In this document: piece by piece, positions 47,465-59,339 of the stretch | How the letters are laid out: each line of letters begins with the position of its first letter | Position numbering within the stretch: position 1 is the stretch's first letter | Source of the DNA: Imbricaverruca yamaguchii | Lineage: Eukaryota; Arthropoda; Thecostraca; Neoverrucidae | DNA length: 64,000 bases | Direction: 5' to 3' | NCBI GenBank assembly: GCA_034440575.1 | Contig: JAOTOL010001318.1 | Coordinates: forward strand, 558,001-622,000 | Position numbers and translations under genes: made by a program | The notes under the pieces: generated by a model | The model's database searches: none | The model's input: the letters and a program-made list of their open reading frames with translations, nothing else | Told to the model about the DNA's origin: nothing

Positions 47465-47690
47465 ACTCCGACTGACAGGCACCGGCTGTGGTGACACCCT
47501 GATCGGCGCAGACTTATTGTAGTTTTGGAGCCCATCGACTGCGTAGGTCACATAGCGTCCGCACAGACTCGGACCGACAAGTACCGGATCTGAAGACACA
47601 CCCTGATCAACACGGACTCTGGCTGACAGATACCGGCTCTGAAGACACACCCTGATCAGCACGGACTCTGACTGACAGATACCGGTTGAG
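47465..47690. repeat. ~49-bp tandem repeat interrupted by a dispersed repeat
   Basis: Units carry GACTGACAGATACCGG, CTGAAGACACACCCTGATCA and GCACG. The first and second units are separated by the short dispersed repeat at 47513-47562, with GCAGACT and GCACAGACT on its two sides, consistent with an insertion into an existing array. Confidence 0.8.
47513..47562 (+). repeat. hairpin-bearing short dispersed repeat, diverged copy
   Basis: TTATTGTAGTTTTGGAGCCC, ATCGACTGCGTAGGTCACAT, AGCG; same order of words as copies 1-3. Confidence 0.55.
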
Positions 47691-47959
47691 CAGTGCTAAA
47701 CTAATGGTTTTTTCGTTAGGTGTGAAATGTCGAAGCGAGTACAGGAGAACGTCGAAATTCGCCATGAGAATGGCGTTGCTTAAAACACATTTGATGTCAT
47801 TGAAGCTCAATGCTGAGCCCATGACACACTTACAACTGTGCCTTCCTTGTTTGCTTTGACACATACCTACTTGAGGGATTTTTATGCTAGCAACAGTGAT
47901 AAAAAGATGTATGCTATACACTGTAGCATTGTATAGCATTGTAAAACAGACTACAACGT

Positions 47960-48150
47960 ATGTTGTCCTGTACTGGAATTGTGTTTCGAGATGGTCGTTT
48001 ATCACAATCCGTAATGGTGAGCACAAACATGATACTGATAACAGGATATTACTAAGAGTGACAGACGAATGCTTCTTTGAAAAGGATGTCAATTGAATGT
48101 TCATTAAGTGGCATAATCTACCATATTTCACGAATAATTCGTCGTTGCGG
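47960..48150 (+). repeat. paralogous segment, related to 61800-62010
   Basis: The two segments share words such as ATGGTGAGCA, GGATAT, AAGTGG.ATA and TTTCAC(A/G)AATAATT. Translation gives KWHNLPYFTNN here against KWYISPCFTNN at 61.9 kb, so similarity is visible at the protein level too. A stop codon interrupts this copy. Confidence 0.5.
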
Positions 48151-48374
48151 TTCAGACATAGCTGGCCAGTAGCGATTATCATGGCGGCAGACTCCAGGCA
48201 GCACCAGATCAGGCCGGCTCTCACAGACTGTTGGGTGTGGGCGAAGACACCTGGTGAGCACAGATGGGTGGATAATCAGCGAGTGGGGTGAAGTTGACGC
48301 CTCTGTGCGTCTCAGAGGCTGAAGCATGCCCAACTGTAGCTGTGTGGCAGTCGCACGCGCACGCACACGCACAC

Positions 48375-49031
48375 AGCGTTCCGACCTCGTGCCAACTGCC
48401 GGTGTGTAGGTGTCACACTCACAGCGGTCCGACCTCGTGTCAACTGCCGGTGTGTAGGTGTCACACTCACAGCGGTTAGACGTACCAACTGCCGGTGTGT
48501 AGGTGTCACACTCACAGCGGTTAGACGTACCAACTGCCGGTGTGTAGGTGTCACACTCACAGCGGTCCGACCTCGTGCCAACTTCCGGTGTGTAGGTGTC
48601 ACATTCACAGCGTTCCGACCTCGTGCCAACTGCCGGTGTGTAGGTGTCACACTCACAGCGGTCCGACCTCGTGCCAACTTCCGGTGTGTAGGTGTCACAC
48701 TCACAGCGTTCCGACCTCGTGCCAACTGCCGGTGTGTAGGTGTCACACTCACAGCGGCCCGACCTCGTGCCAAATGCCGATGTGTAGGTGCCACACTCAC
48801 AGCGGTCTGACCTCGTGCCAACTGCCGGTGTGTAGGTGTCACACTCACAGCGGTCCGACCTCGTGCCAAATGCCGATGTGTAGGTGCCACACTCACAGTG
48901 GTCTGACCTCGTGCCAACTGCCGGTGTGTAGGTGTCACACTCACAGCGGTCCGACCTCGTGCCAACTGCCGGTGTGTAGGTGCCACACTCACAGCGGTCT
49001 GACCTCGTGCCAACTGCCGGTGTGTAGGCGT
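48375..49031. repeat. 48-bp minisatellite (~13.5 copies)
   Basis: Landmarks: CCGACCTCGTGCCAACTGCC, GGTGTGTAGGTGTCACACTC, ACAGCG. Two adjacent units have a short deletion (TTAGACGTACC). A (CACG)n stretch lies at the left edge. Confidence 0.95.
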
Positions 49032-49896
49032 TACTGGATGACACATTGAGCTCCTTTATAGCCGACGGCGGTGCGTCCTTCCTGCGCTGACTGAAGTTAC
49101 TCGGGTCGAGGAGCTCCTACAAAGGCGGGTGGCGCCAGTCTGTGTGCATGGTACATCTTCAAAACCGGTCGACGAGTGCGTGCCAAGGTCTCCGGGTGGG
49201 CCGGCGCATCATACGGGGACGCTGGCGCTGTCAGTACCGCCGGAGATAAATGACACCACCAAATCTACTAGGAAGCCGGGACACGTCACCGGATGTTTGT
49301 CTATTGTGCGCCGCTATGTAGGGACTGACAGACACACTGCAATTGTGATCACTGATTGACAATTGACTGATTGATGATTATTTCATGTTATGTACTGTTT
49401 GACGACTCAATGCACATTACACCAGTTATGCCGCCGCCATTGGGTACATTGTACCATACTGGCACGTTGGGTCCGTCTTAGTGCGAGGGCGATAACACTA
49501 GTGGACAATCCCGAACGGTAATGCATTTCATTTCGTATTACGTACAGTGCGACTACGTAAACATGGGCAAGCGTATTGATGATATTGAGATAACAAGTAG
49601 CGGATATACATCCGAAAAATACCATAACCGTCCTCATGGGACGGAACCACGAGACAACAATGAATGAGCGGGTTACACGAAACGTACCAATCGAAACGCA
49701 GAACTGTCTGTCAATTCAAATATGTCGAGGGAACGACGAGAGGTGGCACATGATTCGCGCCCGACGACGAGGTGAAGGTCAAGGCTACTTGTTTGCTTAT
49801 TCAGGTACTAGTTGGCCATGCGGTCCCAAACAGTGTGGCTGACTCGACAGACAGCGTGGCATATACGAGCGAAAGCAACAGCACAGACAACACAAG
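49032..49896. other. unannotated stretch
   Basis: No recognised feature. Confidence 0.4.
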
Positions 49897-50515
49897 ACGG
49901 GGCAGACACACGAGGGCACCGTCAACACTGAGGCGCAGACACACGAGGGCACCGTCGACACTGAGGCGCAGACACACGAGGGCACCGTCGACACCGAGGC
50001 GCAGACACACGAGGGCACCGTCGACACCGAGGCGCAGACACACGAGGGCACCGTCGACACTGAGGCGCAGACACACGAGGGCACCGTCGACACCGAGGCG
50101 CAGACACACGAGGGCACCGTCGACACTGAGGCGCAGACACACGAGGGCACCGTCGACACTGAGGCGCAGACACACGAGGGCACCGTCGACACCGAGGCGC
50201 AGACACACGAGGGCACCGTCGACACTGAGGCGCAGACACACGAGGGCACAGTCGACACCGAGGCGCAGACATAAGACGACACCGTCGACACTGAGGCGCA
50301 GACATAAGACGACACCGTCGACACCGAGGAGCAGACACAAGAGGGCACCGTCGACACTGAGACGCAGACATAAGACGACACCGTCGACACCGAGGCGCAG
50401 ACATAAGACGACACCGTCGACACCGAGGCGCAGACATAAGACGACACCGTCGACACCAATGCGCAGACACACGAGGGCACAGTCGACACCGAGGCGCAGA
50501 CACAATACGACGCAG
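49897..50515. repeat. 33-bp minisatellite (~19 copies)
   Basis: Unit GAGGGCACCGTCGACACTGA plus GGCGCAGACACAC. Right-hand units carry the ATAAGACGACACC variant in a cluster. GTCGAC is present in nearly every unit. Confidence 0.95.
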
Positions 50516-50762
50516 ACAAAAGACGGCACTGTCGGCACTGTGCCGAAGGCGTGACCCATGGTACAAACCCCTGATACTAACCTATGTTACTAAACGTCTC
50601 TCATCATCGAGCCATCATTCAAACCGCGAGGTTAACAACATCTCCACATCTCAATCACGTTATCGCCAGCGCTCTTGCATGCAAGCACATCAATAATATT
50701 TTGACAGCCCAAAGATGGCACGTCGGCGGTATCAACAACTCTGAACGGCATCATTAGTGGCG

Positions 50763-50770
50763 GTGCTGCG
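50763..50770. other. 8-bp target duplication (left) of large hAT
   Basis: GTGCTGCG, identical to 59924-59931. Confidence 0.95.
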
Positions 50771-51622
50771 GAGGGGCGCCGTGAGCAGGGGGGTTTGGGG
50801 GGTCGCGACCCCCCAGCCGGCAGAGCTGGGGGGTTGACCCCCCAAGTTTTGAGACCTGCCGGGCCCACTTTCGAGACCTGTCGGGCCCCAGTCAATGGAT
50901 TTTTCCGCATTCATAAATGAACCAGAATGAAGGAAAACACTTCTCCCAGCATATGGTAGCAAATATGTAAAACAGGTATCTTGGCGCACTAGTGTTGTCT
51001 ACAGCGCTTTGCGCCGGTCTTGCGTCAGCTGTCTGCCGATTCCTACAAAACGCTGGCGTTTTCCGAGCGCACAATGTTGGATTTTCTCAACTTTTTCCGC
51101 TCGGCGCACAGCGACCTTGACGCAAGGTCGACAGACAGCAAAGCTAGAAATGGTGCGAAACTAAACGGATAATGAAAATGCTAACGAGGAAAACTGCTTA
51201 TGACAAAAGCGAGATATACTTCTAACCACTCTCGAAAAATTACCAACACAGAGAAGCATCACCCTAAATCGCAGCAACTCACAAATTAACGCCTTGGGAT
51301 CATCTGCAATGACAAAACTCAGTCGCCACATCTGTGCCACATTTGAACCCAATATAAACAGCTGATTTTGTTGTCATAGCAACCGATCTGTCAGTTGATC
51401 GCTGGCATACTCGCGTCCAGGCGATGTCACTGCACTGGTCTGCTGATGCGTCGAAATTACGCCCAGTGCGTCGGGATTACGCCTAGTCTGTCATTGCTCT
51501 GTCTTTTTTGCGTCGAAATTACGCTAGGTCTGAACAGTCCATTAGGGCCTTGGACATATAAATAAACAATTCAGTGCCGGTGTCTCCTAATAGCCACCTA
51601 CTGCCTGAGACTTGCTGTCACC

Positions 51623-51652
51623 ATGGACATCCGATCTTTTTTTTCTAAGAAG
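51623..51652 (+). CDS. transposase exon 1
   Basis: ATG in an ideal context (CACCATGG), ten codons MDIRSFFSKK, then AAG|GTGAGT. The short MDIRSFF-type start is common in this transposase class; it may act as a small interaction motif. Confidence 0.85.
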
Positions 51653-54600
51653 GTGAGTTTTGGAAGGGAAGCCGCCGGGCCCCTCAAAATGTCGGGAATG
51701 CACCCCCCTGGTTGCTGAGTCATTGATGGGGAGACATAGAGGCCTGGGCCTCCCTGGGAGATGGGCCCATCTAGCACTGTCGGGGCCCCTTTTGTGTTAG
51801 CCCCACCCACTTCCCCCCCCTTACCAGTGTTGGATTTTCACTTCTCGGTCTTGGATTCGGAGTGTATAATTTTTTGGCTTGCTAAAGTATGGAGTTTATA
51901 ATCTTGAGAAGCACTATGTTATGGAGTATATAATTTCCCAGTTTGCCAAATTATGGGGTGTATGTTGAAGCACCAAGTAACGGAGTATATACATTTTACA
52001 TATAACGAAGTGTATAAATTTGGAAAAATGCAGTGATGTCTCCTGGAATGAAGAATAAAAACCCAGGGGCCTAGGTAGCTTAGATGGTGGAGCGTGGGAC
52101 TCGAATCTCGCGGCCGGCGGCACTTGCAGAGTCCACCCACGACCAATCGGTGTGATATAGGGTGGCGGCGCTATGCAACCTTGCGGTTGAATGCGTCGTA
52201 AAATAACCCGATAATTCTTCTTCCTCAAGAATAAAACGCCTTTAAGTCATTTGTTAGGTCATTATCCTAGTGTCTCACAGACAACCAGATGGGGTCCACC
52301 ACACATCGTCGTCTGAAGTCATCCACGTTACGTGAATGACTTACAAGGCAACTTCCTGAGCAATGGTAGAGAAAATGATCACAAAAGTATACTTTATCGA
52401 TGTCAACCAAGTTTATATATCAATACCTGCCACTCCTAGCATAGGTACCAACACCGCACAACTAATACAAATTCACAACATACCCCGAGAGCAGGACGTT
52501 CGTGCACCGCTGGGTCTAAAATGGGAGGGTCTAAAATGTTACTTCGGGATATGGGTTTCGGACAGTGCTTTCCGCGATAACTAATTTTCGGACCTGCGAT
52601 AACGATAAAACGATAAGAAAGGTTTGCGATAACGATAAACGATAAAAAAAAATTTCACAAAATTAACAGCGATAGCGATAAAACGATAACGATAACTGTT
52701 TTTTTTAAACGTCCCTACCAGTTCCATCGTCCCTATCAGTTCTTAAAGGTTTTATGTAAATAAGCCTCAATCAATAACTACAAAATCTTATTTCAAATTC
52801 TTTATACTGAGTAAACAATTTTATTTTCAAACGATAATGAAATAATAAAATTATCTCAATTATGATTAACTTTGAAGATAGGCTAATATTAACTTGAAGA
52901 TATGCATAGTTGCCAGATATGCGGGAGTGTAGAACAATGCCAGTTCTTAAAGGTTTTTTGAAAATAAGCCTCAATCAATAACTACATGTTATTTCAAGTT
53001 CTTTACACTGAGTACAGAATGCTATTTTCAAATGATAATGAAATAATCCAATTATCTCAATGACGATTAACTTTGAAAATAGGCTTATTTTAACCTGAAG
53101 ATTTGGATAGTTGCCAGATATGCGGGAGTGGACCCCCCTGTGACTGACCTCTGCCCGGCCCGCCGCGCAAATTTATACCACCCGTCGGCCGTCTGACAGA
53201 TCTGTACACTTAGCAGATGGCAACAGTTTGCGCACACACACTGTCGATCGTCTTCCATTTTTCCATCATCCCGTTTTACATTTTATCGTTTATCGTTCAT
53301 AATTTTTGGAACTTGCGATAAGTGGATGAGCGATAATTTTGAAAATTTAGCGATAAACGATAACGATAACCGATTTACTTAACAGCGATAATTATCGTTT
53401 ATCGTTTATCGCTCATCCTATCGCATGCGGAAACCACTGGTTTCGGAATATATAATGGTTCAAGGAAAGTTATACTAAAGCAATCCGTCTAAAATATTTT
53501 ATTCTCTCCACGATGAAATTTTCTTTTTTTTCAAATGAGAAAGCTGAAAAAAAATATTGAAGTCAATCCTTATTAATATTAAATGTATTTCAATGCACTT
53601 TTTAGTTCATGTCTGGAATGTTTAGTAGAAGCAAGGAATGCCTTGGACGGATAAAAAGCGACTAGACGGGCGGGCAAATTGCTGCTGTAAAACAGACCAT
53701 CGTCACGGACGACCGGAAATTAGCGTCTCATTTCGCGCCATGATTGCTATGAAATGCCAAAAAATGAAAACAAGTTAAAGAAAACTGTCAAGAGAATTAC
53801 AGGGAACTTTTTTCTCAATTAATAATAATCAGGACTGTGGGAAGAAATTAATCATTGGATCAGAATGATGCTTATAAGAGTGTAGAGGATTATGTCAACA
53901 CACGTAAATCTGAATTTGTCCGGAGTGGGGAAACCTCGCGGTCGGAGTGGCATGAATGCAACTATTCCCGCTTGTTGATTAAATTCGGAAACAATATAAG
54001 TCATGAAATCGAAAGAAGGTGAAATTTCTGGTTCTATGGGTCTTCATTTTGGAGCAAAGTGTTAGCAGGTTTTAGGAACGTTTTGGTACCATTCAGGCAA
54101 TTTTCATGGGGAAAATCCTTCCGATATCTTTTATGTATATCACTCCTGACTGCTTAATAATATAAATATGAACGGTTTTATCCATCCCAATTGATGCAGA
54201 ACATATCTTTCTCCAAGGAACCAAGAAGAAATGCATTATCGATGGCTTTTCGTGGCAATGGTTCAAATAGCTCCGGCCGGAGTGGGAGATGGAGAGCGGT
54301 GAACTCATTGAATCCAAGAACGCGGTCGGGCTGGTGAAGGTGAATTCCTATATTTGGTTAGCGAGCGTAGTGGTTTTTGTATTCAACGAAGGATTTTCTT
54401 TAAAGCTCTTCGCTGCTATCCGGATGGAATTGACTGCGTGTTTGGCTCAAGGTATGAGAGGTTGTATTATCTCACTATGTAGATACCTACCTACTTACCT
54501 ATATCAGATATCTTCGCGGTAATTCGAGTTATTGATTTGGATAAACCAAAGCTGTAAGCTTGTGTTGTGTGACGGGATATCTTCAGATAATACAAGGAGC

Positions 54601-57600
54601 AGGACATGATAATATTAATTGCTGCGATGTTTTGCCGACAAGCGAAGGAAATGAACAAAACTGATTTGCTTTTGCTGACTGCTTTGCTTTTGTCTGGAAA
54701 ATCTTGTTTTCACTTACCACATTTTGAAGCGTGAATGTTTTTCTTTCAAAATGGGGGCTGGGCCTCTTCAGTGCACATTGACTGCAGATATAGATATGCA
54801 TGCATTCAATCATTATTTGTGCATTCATGAAATGTTCAGGAATTATTAGGTGCATCCTGTCCCCATTCTCCATTGAATACCATTACACATAACATTTCTG
54901 GTCTGTTACTTTCTGAATGGACAAATTTTCAGTTTAAGGTGATTTGATTTCTTGAAATTAATTTTTCGCGCAATGATTATGAATGTGTTCATAATGTAGG
55001 TACTTACATGATGTGACCACACATTTTTTGGGCAAGTGCAGTTTGGAAGCAAAATGACACCAAAAAAGTGGCTCGGGTTTGGTTGGGAAATATACCATGA
55101 AATGTGATGTAAAAAATGAAGAAAAAGCTGCAGCCTAACTGGATGCAAGAAAGCCTTTTTTTAATACAAAATTTTCTAAGCAATTTTTTCCTTTAACAAA
55201 TTAAAAGTAAATGGCCTATTCTAACCAAACAGCGTATGGTAGCCCGAGTGTTTTTTTAAATTCAAAAACTTTTTTTTTAATAATTCTGAATGATTCCGAA
55301 AAGGAATTTGATAAATGGATAACTTACAAAAAGCAAAAATATAGCATAACTTAGCCAAACCTAATACCTTTGTATGCTTCATGGAGGCAAAATGTGTGTA
55401 AAACATGTGTGGAAAAGTAATAGCGTCAATGACAATTCCTATGCTGTAGCAAAACATGGCTCATATCCACCAGTATTTTGGAGATTTGGGGGAAGTGCTA
55501 CACTTTGTGGCTTACCAGTTGTGTGGATGCCACTCTAGCTCTTCGTGTTCATCCATACATTCTTCCGGGCACATCTGGACTCTGTTCTGAGGTTTGTCCA
55601 CAAATGGAGAACATACACATGAATGCATTGGTGGCTGTTTATTAATTCACCTGCACCTCACCAGAAATCGCACATGCACAAATGGAATGTTATGGAATGA
55701 TATGGAAGATGGAATGTTGTGAAATATGGAATGTTCAGTGGCATTAAGATCATATTCAGACTGCACTGATCCATATTTTGCCATCCATTGACATATGTTG
55801 TACTTGTGCATGCTAGCAAACTCATATTCATTCCAATCTGGCTGGCATCTCATTTTCGGCTCCACTCCTGTCTCCTCTTGGAATGTGCCTACAGATGACC
55901 CGAAATAACAAATGTGTATTATCCTCAATTATACTGGAAAATTCATGTGGTAGAGGACCCAGTATGACTGAATCTTCCTCTCCACCCAAGTTATCACTAT
56001 TGTATAATGACATCTAGCCGTCTTGCTAGTTAAGTATGTCTTCATCCAGCAATGCAAGGAGTGTATTTTTTCCGGAGTGTATAATTCTTTGGACTGCAAA
56101 AGTTCCAAAAAAGGGCCACTTTTCCAACTCTGCCCCTTACACATTTCCTGGCTGCACTGCTGTATGTAGGTACCAGATCAGTTTTATCAGTCATCATGTC
56201 TAGGGTTGAGAAATCAAAGGCATGGCCAATTAATGGGTCTAAACAGTCGCATGCGCCATAAAGGCTGCATATATGCACACAAAACTGTCAGTGGTGCACT
56301 CAGGCAGGGAAGTTGGGAGTACTCAGATGCCCCCATGTGATCTGCCTCACCTACCCCTGTTAACTTTTCTGTCAACTTTCCAACTCACATATGTTTCACC
56401 ACTTCCCAGGAGCCACAGTCAGCCTCACTAGTCCCTCGTCCAGCTGCCACGTCATCCTCCTCCACCGGAGCCTCAGTTCCTGTTACACCTCCACCCTCCA
56501 AGCGCGCCTGCACTGGTGAGTTTATAACACACCTGTCGCCCATTCTGTGGTGCTGTTGTTGTCTCGATATGAAAATGTCTATTTTTCCCTTTTTAAGTGA
56601 GATATTGGCCCCTCAGGTACCCTCCCCTAGTACCCAGTGCCTTTTCACTGGGTTCGAAGGTAACCCTATTTTCGCTTTCAGATCTTTCATTTTTGTATCG
56701 ATTGATTCTCACTTTCATCTTTTCCCTTTTTTGATAAATGGTGCGATGCATAGAAACACAGAAACGATCGTCCCTTGTATGAGCAACTAGACATACTTGC
56801 CGTCAAATCAAATGTATGTAAGGTCGAAAGGTAAAATGGGATTGTTTGTGCTGGGAAGTGCTCTGAAACTTGAACTCATCTCACTTCCGAACAGTATTTT
56901 AGGCCCCTGTTCAGAGCCAAATTTTGGGGGCAAATCAATGCCGGTTCCTAGCTAGGAAACCATTTGCTCTAAACCAGTTTCCTAGTTGAGAAACTGGTTT
57001 AGCGTAACCAGTTTCCTGGCTTTCCGCTCGCAAAATTTCTTGGGGTTTTCTTTGGAGTTGTGCTGGAGTTGTGCTGGAGCTATAGCTAGAGTTGTGAAAC
57101 CAGTGGTCAATGAAGGAACACCATCTCGTCGTCTAAAACTTGCGTTCGACGCGAGTGATTTTCCCACACATCCATTTTCTGGCCACTTGTATGCCCTTCC
57201 TCCTTTTCTTCCAGATCCTGGTCTCAGTCGTGACTCAACATCATCGCCGCAGCAGTCGCCATGGCGCCTCCTGGATTTAGAGACGCCAAATCAGCCGCCA
57301 GCTAGGACGACCCCTAAGCAGGTGCTTCAAGGCAAGACTGTGGTCTTCCATGATCACTGGTACCAGCAGTACCCATGGCTGCACTTCGACCCCGTCCGTG
57401 GAAAAGTATTATGTTTCTACTGCGTCCGCGCGCACGAGCGCGGCACCGCCAACCCAGCTCAGAAACCTGGCCTCTGGGCTGGCGGCTTCAACAACTGGAA
57501 GAAGGCGCTGGAGAAGTTTAAGCAGCACGCTATCTCCACAGATCACGGGGACAACCTCCCAACTGCGAGCCGCCCGATCGTAGACGTCATTCAGACGGCC

Positions 57601-59339
57601 AATCAGCGCCAGCAGCAGACCAACAGGGCCTGCCTCGTGAAGATAATCACCAGCCTCGTGTACCTGGGCAGACAGGGTCTGGCCCTCAGAGGGCATGAAC
57701 AGGACCAGGGCAACTTCATCGAGCTGCTGCAGCTGCGAGCCGCCGACTGCCCCGAGCTACAGCAGTGGCTGCAAAGAAGGGAGCGATTCACGCATTCAGA
57801 CTGTCAGAATGAGCTGCTGCTGCTTGCCAGTCATCAGGTGCTGCGAGAGATCATCACGGAGATCCAAGACAGTGCGGCCGGCGACCTCTGCTACTCCGTG
57901 ATCGTCGACGGCACCCAAGACCTCAGCGGCCACGAGCAGCAGTCGGTGTGCATCCGGTATACAGACCAGGCCCTCCAAGTCCACGAGGAGTTCGTGGGGT
58001 TTCACGAGACGCCGTCGACGACGGGTGCTGCTCTGGCGCGCATCATCGAGGACTCGCTTCAGCGCTTGAACCTCCCCCTGGCTGACCTTCGCGGCCTCAC
58101 TTTCGATGGGGCCGCAAACATGGCGGGAGGTTTCCGCGGCGCCCAAGCCATCCTGCGCGGCAAACAGCCAGCAGCGCTCTTTGTCCACTGCGGCGCCCAC
58201 TGCATCAACCTAGTGGCGAAGGAGAGCGCCGACGCCTCCCAGCTGATCCGCAACGCCCTCTACACACTGAACGAGCTGGGGCGCCTCTTCGGCCAGTCCC
58301 TCACCTTCCGGGAGAAGTTCCGGCAGCTGTGCGTGGGCAAGGGGGAGGAGGTGCCAAGGAAGCTGCGGCCGCTCTGCCCCACCAGGTGGACAGTGCGGCT
58401 ACAGGCAGTGGATGCTGCCATCAACCAGTACAGCGAGGTACTGGCCACGGTGGCGGAGTTGGCCGCTGGTCGCAGCCACGTGGCGGCGAGAGCGGCGGGC
58501 CTTCACGCCCAGCTGCGCAAGGAGTCAACCCTGCTGGCGCTCCACCTGGCGCGTGCAGTGCTGTCGCCTTTGGACCGGCTTAACCGCAGCGTCCAGGGCT
58601 CCCGCTGCACTGTCTCCCAGCTTCTGCGTGGAGCCGAGTCCGCCAAGCAGCAGCTGCAGGCTCAGCGCGACGGGGCGGACGAAGCCATCCAGGAGTGCCT
58701 GCAGCAGGTGAAGGGATCAGGCTGCGACGTGCCAATCGTGCTGCCGCGGGAGAAGCGCGCTTCAGCCAGCAACGCCGACGGCGACGGCGGTGAACCAGAC
58801 GAGCCAGCTGACATCCAACAGTACCTACGGCGAGAGCTGCTGCTGGCCATCGACACCGCCTGGACCAGGAAGGCGTCAAGCATCACGCCAAGGCGGAGCA
58901 GGCGCTGCTGGCTGACGGTGGCGCCGCAGGCCTCAGAGAGTTCCTGAGCAGCTCTCCCTGGTCAGCGGAGCTGTCAGCTGCTGACCTGGCGCCGCAGCTG
59001 CGCGTCCTGTTTAAAAGCAGGCGGCCGGAAAGCCTCGAAGAAGCGGCAGATATAATCCGGAACCTGGATGAGCCCACACGCAAGATGTTCCCGGACGCAG
59101 TGAAGCTGACGCGCCTGCTCCTCACCCTGCCGGCCAGCTCCGCCACGGCTGAGCGCAGCTTCAGTACGCTCCGCCGGCTGAAGACATGGCTGCGCGCCAC
59201 AATGGGGCAGGCGCGCCTCAACGCGGTAGCTGTGTGCCACGTCCACCGCGACCGCCTGACTCGCGTGGATGTCGACCAGGTCGCGGCTGCCTTCACCCGT
59301 CAGAACCCTGGGCGAGAGCGGGTGTTCGGACTCGCGTAA
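51623..59339 (+). CDS. hAT transposase gene, three exons, one frameshift
   Basis: Exons 51623-51652, 56410-56515 and 57215-59339 join in phase (0 then 1) and would give about 750 residues. The protein starts MDIRSFFSKK and has a Ser/Pro-rich linker. Next comes a TTF-type zinc finger (about residues 88-160, around LCFYC and the His of KQHAIS). The hAT core follows: Asp near residue 277 (VIVDGTQD), Asp near 343 (LTFDGAANM), C-x-x-H at 371-374 (CGAH), and TRW near 436. The catalytic Glu and dimerisation region (SATAERSFSTLRRLK) are at 59139-59180. The order is that of ZMYM1/DUF4371-type hAT transposases, which cut and paste DNA in the nucleus. The phase changes once, between about 58855 and 58870, so as it stands the product would stop at 58945 without the Glu. 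Confidence 0.9.
51860..52020. repeat. degenerate GGAGT(G/A)TATAATTT repeats in intron 1
   Basis: At least five variants at irregular spacing; two more occur at about 56060-56095 near the other end of the same intron. Confidence 0.6.
52051..52236 (+). mobile_element. tRNA-derived SINE inside hAT intron 1
   Basis: The body is 52061-52226 between exact AAGAATAAAA duplications (52051-52060 and 52227-52236). The head reads GGCCTAGGTAGCTTAGATGG with a B-box-like GGACTCGAATCTCGC, then GACCAATCGGTGTGATATAG and the tail ATGCGTCGTAAAATAACCCG. It inserted after the hAT. Confidence 0.88.
52563..53439. mobile_element. non-autonomous hAT nested in intron 1 (877 bp)
   Basis: Ends CAGTGCTTTCCGC and, inward from 53439, CAGTGGTTTCCGC (12 of 13 match). 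Flanks GTTTCGGA are identical (52555-52562 and 53440-53447). Both sub-terminal regions are packed with CGATAA words (GCGATAACGATAA, ACGATAAACGATAA) in opposite orientation. The middle is two copies of a ~200-bp unit. No coding capacity. Confidence 0.93.
52741..53130. repeat. two tandem copies of a ~200-bp unit inside the nested hAT
   Basis: Copies 52741-52944 and 52945-53130 start TCTTAAAGGTTTT and end TTGCCAGATATGCGGGAGTG. They differ by scattered substitutions, so the duplication predates this insertion. Confidence 0.92.
53448..56409. other. remainder of transposase intron 1
   Basis: A/T-rich. Contains a short TGGAATG-rich stretch (55680-55735) and no further element with clear ends. Confidence 0.5.
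56410..56515 (+). CDS. transposase exon 2
   Basis: Acceptor ccacttcccag, donor ACTG|GTGAGT, 106 nt. Encodes a Ser/Pro/Ala-rich linker ending PPPSKRACT, with a small basic patch that could serve as a nuclear localisation signal. Confidence 0.85.
57215..59339 (+). CDS. transposase exon 3 (catalytic), frameshifted near 58.86 kb
   Basis: Acceptor ccttttcttccag; the split codon G|AT gives Asp and agrees with exon 2. The frame is open from here to 58945. The rest (EGVKHHAKAEQ onward) continues in another phase to the TAA at 59337-59339. An open frame to the left of the acceptor is intron. A possible ATTAAA poly(A) signal lies at 59423-59428. Confidence 0.9.

Noticed and set aside
48118..49046. 308-codon frame with Cys-containing 16-residue repeats resembling a Cys-rich protein
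   Set aside because: It is the 48-bp array; the same array is open in other frames and on the other strand.
51860..52020. GGAGTGTATAATTT words as promoter TATA clusters
   Set aside because: They are downstream of exon 1 inside the intron and repeat irregularly; no start-site evidence.
56986..57214. Using the ATG-like upstream extension of the large frame as the transposase start
   Set aside because: The extension lies before a strong acceptor whose phase matches exon 2; its residues do not look like the family's N-terminus.
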